A stretch of 64,000 nt of DNA from an uncultured Clostridia bacterium (GCA_934464705.1 CAKSKB010000010.1:1-64000); one strand, 5' to 3'; positions 1 through 10,399 are shown, counted from the stretch's first letter. Program-made: numbers and translations. Notes: generated by a model from the letters alone, not told the origin.

Positions 1-3000
1 ATACTGTCCGTAGCCGCTTCCGATCTCTGCTTTTGCAAGGAAGCCTTCCGCCTCCGCAATTGCTGCGTTAAGCTTTGCGAAGTCAACCTCTGCGGGAGAG
101 ATTACAACATTTACATTGTCACCTGCATCACCGTGGTTACCGAAACCGAGAGCACCCATCTGACCTAAAAGAGCGTTACCGTAAACTTCGTCATAAACGA
201 GCTCATTATCAACATAGATAAGCATTCTTACGCCGTCTGCCGTATCAACCGCACCGAAAGCAATTTCGTAATCCTTATTGTATTCGGTAAAGAATTTATT
301 AGCAGCCGAATAGAAAGGTTTTGTCTGATCCGGTTTCCATTCCTGAGCCTCATAAGTATCATTATGGAACCACATAAGGAAGCCCTTATTATTAGCCCAG
401 ATCTGACCGTTATATCCTACCGATCTTGCATAAATTGCTGCGTTAATTTGATGCGAGAAATCGGTATCGTTAATCTTTGTTACTGCCTTATCATCTGTTG
501 TTTCAAACCTGATTCTGAAGGTGAATATCTTGTTAAGGTATGTTTCCTTGGTATAAAGAATCTTATTGCCTATAGGAATAATAAGCTTTCCGTTCTCAAA
601 TTTCGCGGAGTCGCCTGCAGCCTGAGTCCAGCCTGCGGTGTCTTTCAGCAGATCCTTGATGTTAAGATATTCGAGGTTTGAAATCTGCGAAAGCTTGAAT
701 GTATCGATTGCATTCTTAAGAGCCTTTACAGCGTTGTTAATCTGATACTGATAAACATCTGCTGCTGCGAACACGTCTGCCGCCTTGTTAAATTCAGCCT
801 TGAAGGTATCAACCGCTTCCTGCGGATACATACCGTCCTGCTCGCCTACTACAGCGGACTTGATAAGTGCGTCAGCTTCTTCAAGAACCTCGGAAAGCTC
901 GGACTTATCAACCGTAACACCGTCTGCGGAAACCTGAACAGGTGCAGATTCAACCATAGGACCGTAACGGTTATCCCTATCGTAAGGAATCATTGTGTAC
1001 TTAACGAATTTACCGGCAAGTTCTTCGGAAACAAGCATTTCGCTGTCGCCCTTGCCGAGAACTCTTGTATAAGTACCGTCAATCTTTTCAGCCGCATACC
1101 ATACGAATACCGAGTGACCTTCGCTGTCGCCGTCGGGATCGGTAAATGTATAAGTAGCTTTAAGAGTTCCGCCTACTGCGGGGTTACCGATGAGCTTAGC
1201 GTCTGTTGCCTTAGGTGCATAGCCTGTGCAGTTTTCGTCATAGTCTATGCCGATACTGCTCATATCGATATTCTTAAAGCCCGTTGCGGTCTTTCTTACT
1301 TCGGCAAGACCTTCATCGGTAAGCGAGAAGTCTTTTCCGTAATCCTTGAATATCGAAGCGCCGCTTGAGGTAGTACCGGTTTTTGAAGCGTAGTTGTTGG
1401 TTACAACTTCATTCTCGGTTCTCGAAATACCTTCGGGTCTGTTCGAAAGATTTTTAACATTGATGTTGTTATCAAAGGTATTGGACTTCGACGGAGCAAA
1501 AGTTTTAACATATTCCGTCATGCCCTTAAAGTCCTTAGCGTTTGCGAAAGCAAACATCTTTTCAGCTTTTTCGGCGCTGAAGTTATCAAAGAAGGGTTCC
1601 CACATGGTATCCTTATAGTGAGCCTTCCATGCGTCATTGTCGCAGAAATTCTTTATCTTGTTCCACTGCGAACCATTTACATTGAATGACCAGCTGCCGT
1701 TTGACTCGTTAGGCTTACAGTCATAGTTATAAGTAATGTACTGTCCCTGCATAGGCGATTTAAAGTCCGTAACCACGGTTGAACCTACCCACGACTGGAA
1801 GTATGTCGAGCAGGGGTTATCAACAAATATATTGTTGTGTACATTGTAATACTGACCGCCGTTTGTCTTAATCGGGTAAGAGGAGGTATGACCGCCCCTG
1901 TCCTCGGTAAGGGTTGCACGGTAGAATACGTTGTCGTAAATGTCGGCACCGAAGTTACCGTCATCGCCGAATATTGACTGGTTCCAGCCGCCGTTGTAGA
2001 GGTTACCGTTATCATGGAAGTAGTTGTTCCTGATTACGATACCGAGAACGGACGGGTCACGGCCCCAGTAGATAGCGCCCATATCGCCGTGTTCCTTAAC
2101 GGTGTTGTAGATTTCGTTATACTCCATAACATGGTCATTTCCGCTGAAGGCGATTGCTTCATGCTGGTTGTTATAGATTATGTTACCCGAAACCTTAACG
2201 CCAACGCCGCCCATGGAAACCGCAGGCGAATACGATGTCTTTGTTCTTGCGTTATCGGAAAGAATACAATTGCTGATAACATTATTGCTCGAAACAAGCT
2301 TGTTTCTGTCGCCGCCGCTTAAGTTAACACCGCCGTAACCTGTGTCATAAATATGGCTTGCGTTAACGGTGATATTATAACCGCCGAGAGTTGCAGCGTT
2401 GCGTCCGCCGTGAGCCATAACGCTGTCGTTGATTGTGATATGGTCTACATTGGAAGCGTTGATGAATGTTGATCTTGAATTTCTGAAGTTAATGCCGTCA
2501 AATGTGATGTACTTCGCTCCGCTCATGTTAATCATGGTACCTTCAAATGTTGAAAGTTCAATATCCTCGGTACCGTCGATAGGATGAGTGGGATAGAAGT
2601 ATGCAATCTTTCTTTCCCTGTCGATGTAGCTTTCGCCGGGCATATCTATTTCTTCAAGAATGTTGAAGAAATAAAGCGGCAGGTTCGATGCGGTTTTGTA
2701 CGAAGTACCGTACTTGGTCATGAATGACTTGTCAGCCGCATCAATAGAACCAATCTTATAAATGTTTGAATACCAATGGTATGCAACATGAAGGTCAACC
2801 ATACCGTCATCCGCTACAGCCTGAGCGTTCCAGAGAGCCGTTCTGCCTGTCGGGTCGGGATAACCAACCTTTGAGGGCTGGCTCTTATCTGCGCAAACAA
2901 CTCTTTCGGAAAGGACCATTGCGGTATCGGTTTCGTCGTTCGGCCATCTTGCGTCCGTAAGGCGCTCGTTGTTTACAACGAGGTCCATTGCGCTCCATGC

Positions 3001-6000
3001 AGAGTTGAATATCGGCGAACCGTTGCTGTTCCAGCCGTACTCGGGAATTGACGGAATCGTACCGGTATATTCGCTGAGGTCAATCTTATAGAGCTTTCCT
3101 TTTGCCTGTTCGTCAATAATTCTGTCAAGAATCTTATTGCCGTACTTATCCTTATCGTCCTCTGTAACCTTAGAAATCCTATTTGAGGAAATCTTTTGAG
3201 AACCTACAAAGTCAACTTCTTCGTTATTGTAAGCCTTGTAAACGATTGTTGTGTTTTCGTTACCGGAATCGGCTGCGGTGAAGTTAATCGATTTTGTAAT
3301 CGGATATCTTCCGCCTCTGAAGTATACAATAACTTCTCCTGCCGGAAGTGCGTCAGCTGCGATAAGAGATTTAATCTTTTCTTTTGCAGCTTCCATTGTT
3401 GCATAAGGCTTATCGATTGAACCGTCGCCTGTCGCGTCGTTGCCGTTAGGTGCAACAAAGTAAGCCATTTCGCCTACAAAGAACGGTGCGGAATAAACCC
3501 TTTTCCAGCTTGCGCCGGCAGCGCTCTTTGCGTCAACGGCAATTCTGATGTTTGCTGCGTTGTCTTCTGCCTTTGTTACATATGTCTTTTCTGTTGCGCC
3601 TGCGATGTCTGTCCATGTATCGCCTGCGAGCTTCTGCCACTGATAGGTTGAAGCGTCAGCGTCTGCGCAGGTATAAGTGTAGCTTGCGGTGAGGGTTGAG
3701 CCAACCGTCTTATCACCTGTAATCTTAACATCGGAAACAACCGGTGTTTTATCTGTGATTGTTTCAATATTTACTGCAAGCTCTTTTGCGTCAATATTAT
3801 TTGCCGGAATGGTAACCACTGCATTTGCAGGATCTTCAAATGTGAGTTCCTCTCCGCCGTATGTGATTGACTTAACCGAATCCTTATCGCCGCCCGTAGG
3901 CTTAACGGTAATTGTTACGCCGTAATAGTCGTTAGCGGCGATTGTACCGTTTGCGGTAAGGGTTGTTGCGTCGTTTGTATACGTGTTTGTAACCGCTTTT
4001 ACTTCAGCTTTGCCGTTAATTTTTACGGGGATGTTGTAAACGCTTGCGTCCGCTCTGATTTCAACATCGTCCATCTGGAGCTCAAGTCCCGCGTCGGAGA
4101 ACGCCTTATTGATTGCAGCTTCTCTCTTAGCGGATTTAAGCGGTGAGCAATCCATAGAGAAGTTCCACTCTTTGCAGAGCTGTTCTTTGGTAAATTTGCC
4201 GCCGTTTTCTTTAAGTCCCGCTTCGTCGCCGTAAATATCATCGGCTGTGATTGTGAACTTATAGCCGGTTGCCTCTCTTAAACCTGTGCCCATGTAAGCC
4301 TTGTTGGCAATGAGCAGCTTGGTTATATTGTTATGGAAGTTGGACTGCATAAACAGGCCGTTTACGGTAAGGGAAGCAACATCGGAGGAGCCGTCCCATG
4401 CGCCGTATGAAATGCCGCTGTAACCAACCGTTGTCCAGCCGGAAGCCGCATCATAGCTGCTTACGCTCTTAAGTGTTGATGAACCTGCGGCAGTGCTGCC
4501 CTGACCGTACCACTGACCGGTTTTCTGAGCGTCATTGCCGTTATAGGTCTTAAGGTAACCGCCGGAGAATGCATTGAAACCGGAGGAACCTCTGCCGATT
4601 GCGGAATACGAACCGCCGTTTTTATTTCTGTACTTCCATGTCATGGAGTATGTTTTACCGTTCAAATAGGTAAACTTGTCGTTTGTGCTGAATCTGAACT
4701 GCCACATTTCGGAACCGACACGCTTATCTGCCCCGCTTGCTGCAGCGATTTCGGCACCGTTAAAGTCTTTAAGGACATAATAATGGTTTTCGCCTTCAGC
4801 TTCAACGCCGGTACCGCCCGAGTAGTTGTTCTTTTCGCCTTCAAAGTTTTCGGAATATACAAGAACGCTGCCTGTTTTTCCGCCTTCTCTGAAAGCAACT
4901 TCAATTGTGCATGCCTTTGTGAATGTGTATTTGATTGTGCCGCCGTCAGCAGAGATTTCCTGAGCTGCGCCGTCAATCTTTACGAAATCAACCTTTTTGC
5001 CGTCATCGGGTGTAACGGTAATTGTGGTTTCGCTATCGCCTAAAACATCAACTTTGTCGCCGTTCGCAGCGTTCTTACTGTTGATTTTAAGCGTACCGCC
5101 TTCTCCTAAGGTTACCGAAACCTCATATGATGCAGCGGTCTTTGTTGTAACCACGATTTCAGCTTCGCCCGTGAAGGTATAGGTTGTGCTGTAAACTGTC
5201 GAATTTGCTTCGACATCCTGCTTAACACCGTTAATTGTAACGGTATCGATTACATAACCCTTCTTTGCGGAAACAGTAACGCCGGATTCAAAGTTGATCG
5301 GAACCGAAACCTTGGAACCGCCGCTTACCGTCTTGCTGTTAATTGTTACTTCGGCACCTTCGTCCGCCGTAACGGTAACTTTTTTGGTTTCTGCCATTGT
5401 TGTAACGGTTACATCGTCAAGGCAAATCTTGTAGTCATGCTCCTTAAGGGAAGCCGCAAGAGCCTTGGCAGCCGCAGCCTGGTCAACGGTTCCGTCCTTC
5501 GTGTTTGCTTCAACCGCTTCTTTCGCAAGCTTAACAATCGGATATGCGTTTACATCATTTCCGTTTGTAAGACCCTTAAATTCAAACTGGTTGTTGCCAA
5601 GACCGATTTCGTCAATCGGAGTACCGTCAACACGCTTTGTGTAAGCTTCTTCCGCTTTGAATGCAGGAGCGCTTACCGCTCTCCAGCCGTCCTCGCCCTT
5701 AGGCGCACTTACGCCGCTATAGAACTGCGTGTAATTTGTTGTTTCGTTCGGAACCCATGTGCTCCAGCCTTTGCCCCACTTGTTGACGCTGCCGCCGGTG
5801 AAGTTGAAGAACGGCTGCGCCTGTGCAACATTGTCAATTGTAGCACCCTTATCGGTGTACTTATACTTGAAAGAAAGTGTATACTCTCTGCCTATATCGA
5901 ACTTATAGGGGGGCTTTGAAATCTGCACTCTGGGATAAATTTCCTGGAGGCTGCCGCTCTTATTAACGAACAGCTTAACAATTTCATCGGCATTCCAATC

Positions 6001-7419
6001 CTTCATTACAAGATATGTATTGCCGGTGGAATCCTTTTCAAAACCACTCTGATAATACTGGTTGCCGCTCGCAATACCCCATCCGCCGGAAAGTGCGCCC
6101 GCTGCAAAACCGTTGAAATCTTCCTTATAGATTTCAACCATCTGTTCGCCGCCGTCCGCAACGGTAATATCCAGCGTACCGTTCTTTGTAACGGAGGATG
6201 CCGGAATAGTTACGGCAAACTTAGCGCCGTCGGCTTTTGCTTCAACCGTTTCGCCGTTATACTTAACGGTGGGCTGATTTTCAGCTTCGATTTCATATAC
6301 TGTTCCGAAATAATCGTTAACGGTTACTGTGCCGCCGTTTGCAACAGCTTCGGAAGCATAGCAGCCAACGCCCGTATTGGTAACAGCCTTAACGGAAGCG
6401 TCGCCCGAAATGTTAACCGTATCTTCATAATATGTAGTGTCAGCCTTCCATTCAACATTGTCCATACCGAAAGCAATGTTGAGGTCGTCAAGAACCTTCT
6501 GGAAAGCTGCGGTTCTCTTTTCGGATTTAAGGCCGGAGCAATCCTGTCCGAGGCTCCACTCTGTTCCCACAAGAGATTCTTTTGTAGGATATTTTTCAGA
6601 ACCGATGCACGCTTCATCGCCGTAAACGTGGTCGGCGTCAAGCGTGAAAGTATAACCGGTCAAAGGGTCGTTGGTTTTATCATTCTTAACAAATCCGACG
6701 CCCCAATATGCTTGGTTATCAACCATAAGCTTAAGAAGCGTATCGGCAATACCTACTTCAAAGAAGAAGTTGGTAACGTTGCCGACAGTCCCATCCGGAA
6801 CGATTGTCAGATCCTTGTTCGAGGTTGTAAGCTTGTAGTTAATACCTGTCGCAACATTTCTTCTCCAGCCGCTCGAAAGGTTTTCGGCAGTATGGTTTGC
6901 TGCAGTTCCGCCATTCGTTGTTGCTGCGCCGATTGAGAAATAATACTGGTTATAAGCCTTTGCGGTTGTTCCCTTGTCATAGCCAAGCAGCTTGTTTGTG
7001 CCCATGCCTTCAATGCCGCTTGTGCCGGCGCCCACGGGAGTTACCTTGCCGCCGTTTACCGAACCCAAATCCCAGGACAGCGTGTAATGCTTGCCCGAAA
7101 TATAGGGTACGTTCTTACCGGCTCTAAGCCTGTAACCCAAGGCCACGCCGGGTCTTCTGTCGCTGTCCGACGCGGCAGGCGATCCTGCAAGTCCATTTGC
7201 ATCAAGAGTAACTGCGCCGTAATGATTGCCGGTGCCGTCATCTTTAATGCTGTTGATTGCCCCGTTGTTTCCTTCGGGAAGTGTGCCGTTTTCATAGTCT
7301 TGTTTAAAGACTGTGATTGTACCGGCGGTGCCGTCAGCCGAAACCGAAATAAGGCTAAGACCTGTCAGACAGGTTATAACCATCAGCAATGCCAGTACGA
7401 GGGATAGTACTCTCCTCAT
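1..7419 (-). CDS. Giant secreted modular beta-helix protein (C-terminus beyond the window edge)
   Basis: The frame is open from an ATG at 7419 to the left edge, 2473 codons with no stop, so the gene is partial. Residues 1 to about 29 form a Sec signal peptide (MRRVLSLVLALL... ending VSA). The region from about residue 35 to 1160 holds three related copies of a carbohydrate-binding-like module; copies share motifs such as YGDEA, LKS-KR and a MD(N/D)VE strand. InlB-like beta repeats lie between copies two and three. A small Ig-like domain comes next, then from about residue 1320 (YFVAPNGND) to about 1920 a right-handed parallel beta-helix of the kind found in polysaccharide lyases and related enzymes. 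An Ig-like segment, a FIVAR-like helical region (about 2170-2250) and a concanavalin-like domain follow, and a second FIVAR-like helix starts at the edge. It probably binds and perhaps cleaves polysaccharide at the cell surface. The catalytic type cannot be assigned. The ribosome site is AGGAAAGAGG. Confidence 0.85.
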   Translation of the reverse strand, partial: MRRVLSLVLALLMVITCLTGLSLISVSADGTAGTITVFKQDYENGTLPEGNNGAINSIKDDGTGNHYGAVTLDANGLAGSPAASDSDRRPGVALGYRLRAGKNVPYISGKHYTLSWDLGSVNGGKVTPVGAGTSGIEGMGTNKLLGYDKGTTAKAYNQYYFSIGAATTNGGTAANHTAENLSSGWRRNVATGINYKLTTSNKDLTIVPDGTVGNVTNFFFEVGIADTLLKLMVDNQAYWGVGFVKNDKTNDPLTGYTFTLDADHVYGDEACIGSEKYPTKESLVGTEWSLGQDCSGLKSEKRTAAFQKVLDDLNIAFGMDNVEWKADTTYYEDTVNISGDASVKAVTNTGVGCYASEAVANGGTVTVNDYFGTVYEIEAENQPTVKYNGETVEAKADGAKFAVTIPASSVTKNGTLDITVADGGEQMVEIYKEDFNGFAAGALSGGWGIASGNQYYQSGFEKDSTGNTYLVMKDWNADEIVKLFVNKSGSLQEIYPRVQISKPPYKFDIGREYTLSFKYKYTDKGATIDNVAQAQPFFNFTGGSVNKWGKGWSTWVPNETTNYTQFYSGVSAPKGEDGWRAVSAPAFKAEEAYTKRVDGTPIDEIGLGNNQFEFKGLTNGNDVNAYPIVKLAKEAVEANTKDGTVDQAAAAKALAASLKEHDYKICLDDVTVTTMAETKKVTVTADEGAEVTINSKTVSGGSKVSVPINFESGVTVSAKKGYVIDTVTINGVKQDVEANSTVYSTTYTFTGEAEIVVTTKTAASYEVSVTLGEGGTLKINSKNAANGDKVDVLGDSETTITVTPDDGKKVDFVKIDGAAQEISADGGTIKYTFTKACTIEVAFREGGKTGSVLVYSENFEGEKNNYSGGTGVEAEGENHYYVLKDFNGAEIAAASGADKRVGSEMWQFRFSTNDKFTYLNGKTYSMTWKYRNKNGGSYSAIGRGSSGFNAFSGGYLKTYNGNDAQKTGQWYGQGSTAAGSSTLKSVSSYDAASGWTTVGYSGISYGAWDGSSDVASLTVNGLFMQSNFHNNITKLLIANKAYMGTGLREATGYKFTITADDIYGDEAGLKENGGKFTKEQLCKEWNFSMDCSPLKSAKREAAINKAFSDAGLELQMDDVEIRADASVYNIPVKINGKAEVKAVTNTYTNDATTLTANGTIAANDYYGVTITVKPTGGDKDSVKSITYGGEELTFEDPANAVVTIPANNIDAKELAVNIETITDKTPVVSDVKITGDKTVGSTLTASYTYTCADADASTYQWQKLAGDTWTDIAGATEKTYVTKAEDNAANIRIAVDAKSAAGASWKRVYSAPFFVGEMAYFVAPNGNDATGDGSIDKPYATMEAAKEKIKSLIAADALPAGEVIVYFRGGRYPITKSINFTAADSGNENTTIVYKAYNNEEVDFVGSQKISSNRISKVTEDDKDKYGNKILDRIIDEQAKGKLYKIDLSEYTGTIPSIPEYGWNSNGSPIFNSAWSAMDLVVNNERLTDARWPNDETDTAMVLSERVVCADKSQPSKVGYPDPTGRTALWNAQAVADDGMVDLHVAYHWYSNIYKIGSIDAADKSFMTKYGTSYKTASNLPLYFFNILEEIDMPGESYIDRERKIAYFYPTHPIDGTEDIELSTFEGTMINMSGAKYITFDGINFRNSRSTFINASNVDHITINDSVMAHGGRNAATLGGYNITVNASHIYDTGYGGVNLSGGDRNKLVSSNNVISNCILSDNARTKTSYSPAVSMGGVGVKVSGNIIYNNQHEAIAFSGNDHVMEYNEIYNTVKEHGDMGAIYWGRDPSVLGIVIRNNYFHDNGNLYNGGWNQSIFGDDGNFGADIYDNVFYRATLTEDRGGHTSSYPIKTNGGQYYNVHNNIFVDNPCSTYFQSWVGSTVVTDFKSPMQGQYITYNYDCKPNESNGSWSFNVNGSQWNKIKNFCDNDAWKAHYKDTMWEPFFDNFSAEKAEKMFAFANAKDFKGMTEYVKTFAPSKSNTFDNNINVKNLSNRPEGISRTENEVVTNNYASKTGTTSSGASIFKDYGKDFSLTDEGLAEVRKTATGFKNIDMSSIGIDYDENCTGYAPKATDAKLIGNPAVGGTLKATYTFTDPDGDSEGHSVFVWYAAEKIDGTYTRVLGKGDSEMLVSEELAGKFVKYTMIPYDRDNRYGPMVESAPVQVSADGVTVDKSELSEVLEEADALIKSAVVGEQDGMYPQEAVDTFKAEFNKAADVFAAADVYQYQINNAVKALKNAIDTFKLSQISNLEYLNIKDLLKDTAGWTQAAGDSAKFENGKLIIPIGNKILYTKETYLNKIFTFRIRFETTDDKAVTKINDTDFSHQINAAIYARSVGYNGQIWANNKGFLMWFHNDTYEAQEWKPDQTKPFYSAANKFFTEYNKDYEIAFGAVDTADGVRMLIYVDNELVYDEVYGNALLGQMGALGFGNHGDAGDNVNVVISPAEVDFAKLNAAIAEAEGFLAKAEIGSGYGQY

Positions 7420-7515
7420 TGTTCTACCTCTTTCCTTTAATAAATTTTTTATACAACATTCCCAAAATTTCGGGAATGACTGTACCAAAAATATAACAAA
7501 ATTGTTACACAATTA

Positions 7516-7544
7516 ATTATACCATATAATAAAATGCAATTCAA
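7516..7544 (-). promoter_or_regulatory. Sigma-A promoter of the giant secreted protein gene
   Basis: On the minus strand TTGAAT (7544-7539) is separated by 17 bp from TATAAT (7521-7516). Transcription would start near 7509 and give a leader of about 90 nt. The leader contains a small hairpin (ATTCCC/GGGAAT, about 7458-7477). Confidence 0.75.
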
Positions 7545-7612
7545 GAAAAACCGCTTCGTCATTATGCATGAATTATCACATCAGTTTTTGTGCAATATAC
7601 ACATACAAATTA

Positions 7613-7623
7613 CCCCCCCCCCC
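7613..7623. repeat. Homopolymer run of 11 C
   Basis: Eleven consecutive C residues lie about 70 bp upstream of the -35 box of the giant secreted protein gene, so they read as a G tract on its coding strand. Runs of this length are prone to slipped-strand length change. Whether it alters expression cannot be told from one sequence. Confidence 0.9.
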
Positions 7624-7721
7624 ACAAAAAATGGAAGTATTTCCACGATTTTTTAGTTAAAAGCACCAAAAACCGATTTTAAATGAAAACTCAGCTGTTT
7701 TTGCAAAATATATCCACGGCA

Positions 7722-7753
7722 TAAAAAATGAGACACGGCGAAATTCCGCCGTG
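7722..7753 (-). terminator. Rho-independent terminator of the secreted protein gene at 7787-9391
   Basis: On the minus strand a CACGGCG/CGCCGTG stem with a six-base loop is followed by a T-rich run (TCATTTTTTA), 33 bp after the stop codon. Confidence 0.8.
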
Positions 7754-7786
7754 CCCCTTATGGAGAGAAAAAACAATCAGCAAATG

Positions 7787-9391
7787 TTAATTTAATTCAA
7801 GATAAGGTGTAAATGTATAGCTGCCGTCCTCCGTGATTGCAGCACCGAATACACGGATTGCAAACGAACCGTCAGTCATAACCGCAACCGCAGGAAGGCG
7901 GAGCGTATCCGTACCGTTCGAAATATCAACACCGTAAGCGCTAACCTTTGAAGCATCGTAGTTGTCAATTTTTACATACTGGATATAATTGAACTCATTC
8001 TTTGTTTCACCGTTTACAACAAAGCTTGCAGCTGTCTGCGTGTTTCCCTTTGTAATCTCGGGAGTTTTCGGAACAATTTTTGAAAACTTAACATTCAAAA
8101 CCGCATCATTATCGGCTGTAAACTCAATTGTGCTGCCGGTTTCGGTGCTTACGGGCGTAACATCTTTGCCGTTGTATCTTACGGAGGCTATTTCATAACC
8201 TTCATCGGGCGTAATGTCAAGCGAAACCTTTGAGCCTTTTTTAACAGGCATACTCTCGCCGTTCGTAAATGTGTAAACCCCGGTTGTGAGCTTTCCGCCG
8301 GCCGAAACATTAACAATTGTATCAACTGTGCCCTCGGTGAGCTTTGCAAGTTTAATATTGGTCATATAGAAAGTTCCGCCGCTGTTGCCGGGTCTTAACT
8401 GCAAGTTCTTTGTGCTGTAAGCGGTTGTGGTTGTATCATTCGTATATGTTGGAATATCTTTTGGCGAAAAATCAATATCAAAGTGCTGTCTGTCAGCTGG
8501 AAGATCAAAACTCTTCAGCGTAAATTTCGATGCTGCTTCGTCAAACAGGAAGAATTGAACTCCTTTTACCTTTGATGTATCAGCCGACCATGCATCAAAC
8601 GAAAGCCTGTATTTTGCATTCACTTCAAATGAAACAGCATTTCCCAGCGCCATACTAGCTCCACTTGCTGCCATAGTGTAAACACCGTTGCTATCGGATA
8701 TCCAGTTTTTTCCGGCTGCAAAATAACAACCCAAATCAGAACTACCGCCATACTGCGCAACCGGCATATAGCTCTGCGTTACATATCCGCTGCCTTCGCC
8801 CTCATTTGTGGTAATTACAAAATCCTTGAGATAATTTGTTGCGGCTTCGGTGGGATAGTTAACCATTATACGGGTCATACCGCAATATGTTAATGCAGTG
8901 TCATAATTAGTATTGCTCGCAAGCTTAAAGTCAATTGTGCCTGAATACTCGGTATAACCGTTTTCGTCGGTTTTGCCGGAAGTAACATTCCAATCAGCAC
9001 CGGAGTATTTCCATTTACTAGTATTCGTTTTATATGATTCGTCATCAGCATTGATACCGAACCACGAAACTCTTTCGGGAGGTGTTCCCTTTGCCTTAAA
9101 GCTTATCTTATACTGTGCAGTACGAGAGAGCGGAACAAAAGCGGTTGTCTGCGCACGCTGATCCGCATCATTTGCATTGGTTACAATCTTTAATGCGCCT
9201 TCGGAAGCGTCCCACGAAGCAGTCGCCTTATTTGCAGCCCACTTATAGGTACTTACATCCGCCTGTGATGTAAGGGAAAGTACGGTTCTTTCATAGCTCT
9301 CCTCGTTGGCAAAAGCAACCGCACTTATGCACGAAAGCGCCAGAGCAAGAGCCAGAACCAATGCCGAAAGTTTTAATAATGTTTTTTTCAT
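7787..9391 (-). CDS. Secreted protein with carbohydrate-binding-like and InlB-like repeat domains
   Basis: This gene encodes 534 residues. A signal peptide (MKKTLLKLSALVLALALALSC, ending near AFA) is followed by two beta-rich regions of about 150 residues that resemble carbohydrate-binding modules (for example around TAQYKISFKAKG and AKYRLSFDAWS). An InlB-type repeat follows (VSAGGKLTTGVY ... DEGYEIASVRYNG). The C-terminal 80 residues are not recognised. An in-frame GTG four codons upstream overlaps the AGGTGG ribosome site, so the ATG at 9391 is the better start. No catalytic motif is visible. The InlB-like repeat is of the same kind as those in the giant protein next door, which suggests a shared substrate or surface role. 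It is divergent from an AraC regulator, a likely controller. Confidence 0.75.
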   Translation of the reverse strand: MKKTLLKLSALVLALALALSCISAVAFANEESYERTVLSLTSQADVSTYKWAANKATASWDASEGALKIVTNANDADQRAQTTAFVPLSRTAQYKISFKAKGTPPERVSWFGINADDESYKTNTSKWKYSGADWNVTSGKTDENGYTEYSGTIDFKLASNTNYDTALTYCGMTRIMVNYPTEAATNYLKDFVITTNEGEGSGYVTQSYMPVAQYGGSSDLGCYFAAGKNWISDSNGVYTMAASGASMALGNAVSFEVNAKYRLSFDAWSADTSKVKGVQFFLFDEAASKFTLKSFDLPADRQHFDIDFSPKDIPTYTNDTTTTAYSTKNLQLRPGNSGGTFYMTNIKLAKLTEGTVDTIVNVSAGGKLTTGVYTFTNGESMPVKKGSKVSLDITPDEGYEIASVRYNGKDVTPVSTETGSTIEFTADNDAVLNVKFSKIVPKTPEITKGNTQTAASFVVNGETKNEFNYIQYVKIDNYDASKVSAYGVDISNGTDTLRLPAVAVMTDGSFAIRVFGAAITEDGSYTFTPYLELN

Positions 9392-9470
9392 TGTATTTGC
9401 CACCTTTCAAAATTATTTTTTGTAATTTTATTATAACATATGTTTTTTGAAACATTATAGAAAAATAGTA

Positions 9471-9500
9471 TTGCGTTTTTATATAAAAGTATGATATAAT
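9471..9500 (+). promoter_or_regulatory. Promoter of the AraC regulator at 9539
   Basis: TTGCGT (9471-9476) is followed after 18 bp by TATAAT (9495-9500), 38 bp before the start codon. It sits in a 147 bp gap shared with the divergent secreted-protein gene. Confidence 0.65.
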
Positions 9501-9538
9501 ATAAAAAATATATTTTTTCTAACAAAAAGGTGACCGAT

Positions 9539-10399
9539 ATGGAATATTTAACAGCCGATAATATCTCATTTGCATATTTAAATTCAGGAGTATACAGTTC
9601 TAACGGAAAGGTGACGGATCTCGGAGGAGTTTCAAACCGTGCCGTAAAAGAAATTTTTACGGTTAAATGGAAAATGTATGTTGTGGATATGATTACCGAA
9701 GGCTGCGCCAAAATAACAGTTAACGGCATACCGCACACTTACAGGAAAGGCGACATCAACATAAGAAAGCCTAATGACGTCACATCGCAGGACCCATATT
9801 CCGACTACAAATGCACCTTTTTCCATATCAGGCCGAAAAGCGCCTCGGAAGAAAAGGCAGATAACAATAAAGAATACGGCTGCATTCTGGACAGGCTTCC
9901 GTCAAAGATGTCACCCGGAAATTTTGAAACTCTGATTAAAATTGCGGGAGATATGCAGCGTTATGTTTCAGCAGACGGAGAATGCGGAGAATATTTCAAA
10001 AAAATGATCGGAATGCGTTTTATTGCCGAGCTTTGCAAAAACACCATGCCCGAAAAACTGCCGGTAAACAATAAATATCATCCAAAACTGAGCAAAGCCC
10101 TCGCATACATTGACAACAATCTCTACAACTGCGATCATATATCTGTAGAAACTCTTGCAAACGAGGCGGGTCTTACGGTAAAATATTTTCAGAGAGCTTT
10201 CAAAGAGGCAACTGGCAAAACCCCGGGAAAGTTTACAGATGACAGACGGATGTATCTCGCCATGCTGAGCGTTAGGGATACCGACAGCACCATTCTCAAG
10301 ATCGCAGATACATTCGGGTTTTCAAGCAGCTCTTATTTTTCAAAATGCTTTAAAAACCGATACGGTCTCACACCGCTTGAATACAGAAAAAAATTTTAA
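9539..10399 (+). CDS. AraC-family transcriptional regulator
   Basis: The product has 286 residues. The N-terminal half looks like an AraC cupin-type ligand domain (a beta-rich stretch ending with HTYRKGDINIRKP). The C-terminal 100 residues carry the paired helix-turn-helix of the family (VETLANEAGLTVKYFQRAFKEA, then ILKIADTFGFSSSSYFSKCFKN, ending TPLEYRKKF). The ATG at 9539 lies 6 bp after AGGTG; an upstream GTG at 9530 is part of that ribosome site. It is divergent from the secreted protein at 7787-9391 and shares its promoter region, so it probably controls that gene, the giant gene, or both in response to a sugar. Confidence 0.88.
   Translation: MEYLTADNISFAYLNSGVYSSNGKVTDLGGVSNRAVKEIFTVKWKMYVVDMITEGCAKITVNGIPHTYRKGDINIRKPNDVTSQDPYSDYKCTFFHIRPKSASEEKADNNKEYGCILDRLPSKMSPGNFETLIKIAGDMQRYVSADGECGEYFKKMIGMRFIAELCKNTMPEKLPVNNKYHPKLSKALAYIDNNLYNCDHISVETLANEAGLTVKYFQRAFKEATGKTPGKFTDDRRMYLAMLSVRDTDSTILKIADTFGFSSSSYFSKCFKNRYGLTPLEYRKKF

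Larger units (their letters stand above)
7420..7786. other. Intergenic region between the two secreted-protein genes
   Basis: This 367 bp AT-rich stretch holds the promoter and leader of the giant gene, the C11 tract and the terminator of the gene to the right. I see no convincing small gene in it. Confidence 0.7.

Noticed and set aside
6324..6641. 105-codon reading frame inside the giant secreted protein gene
   Set aside because: It is a shadow in another frame; a similar shadow at 4023-4241 appears only because the real protein repeats there.
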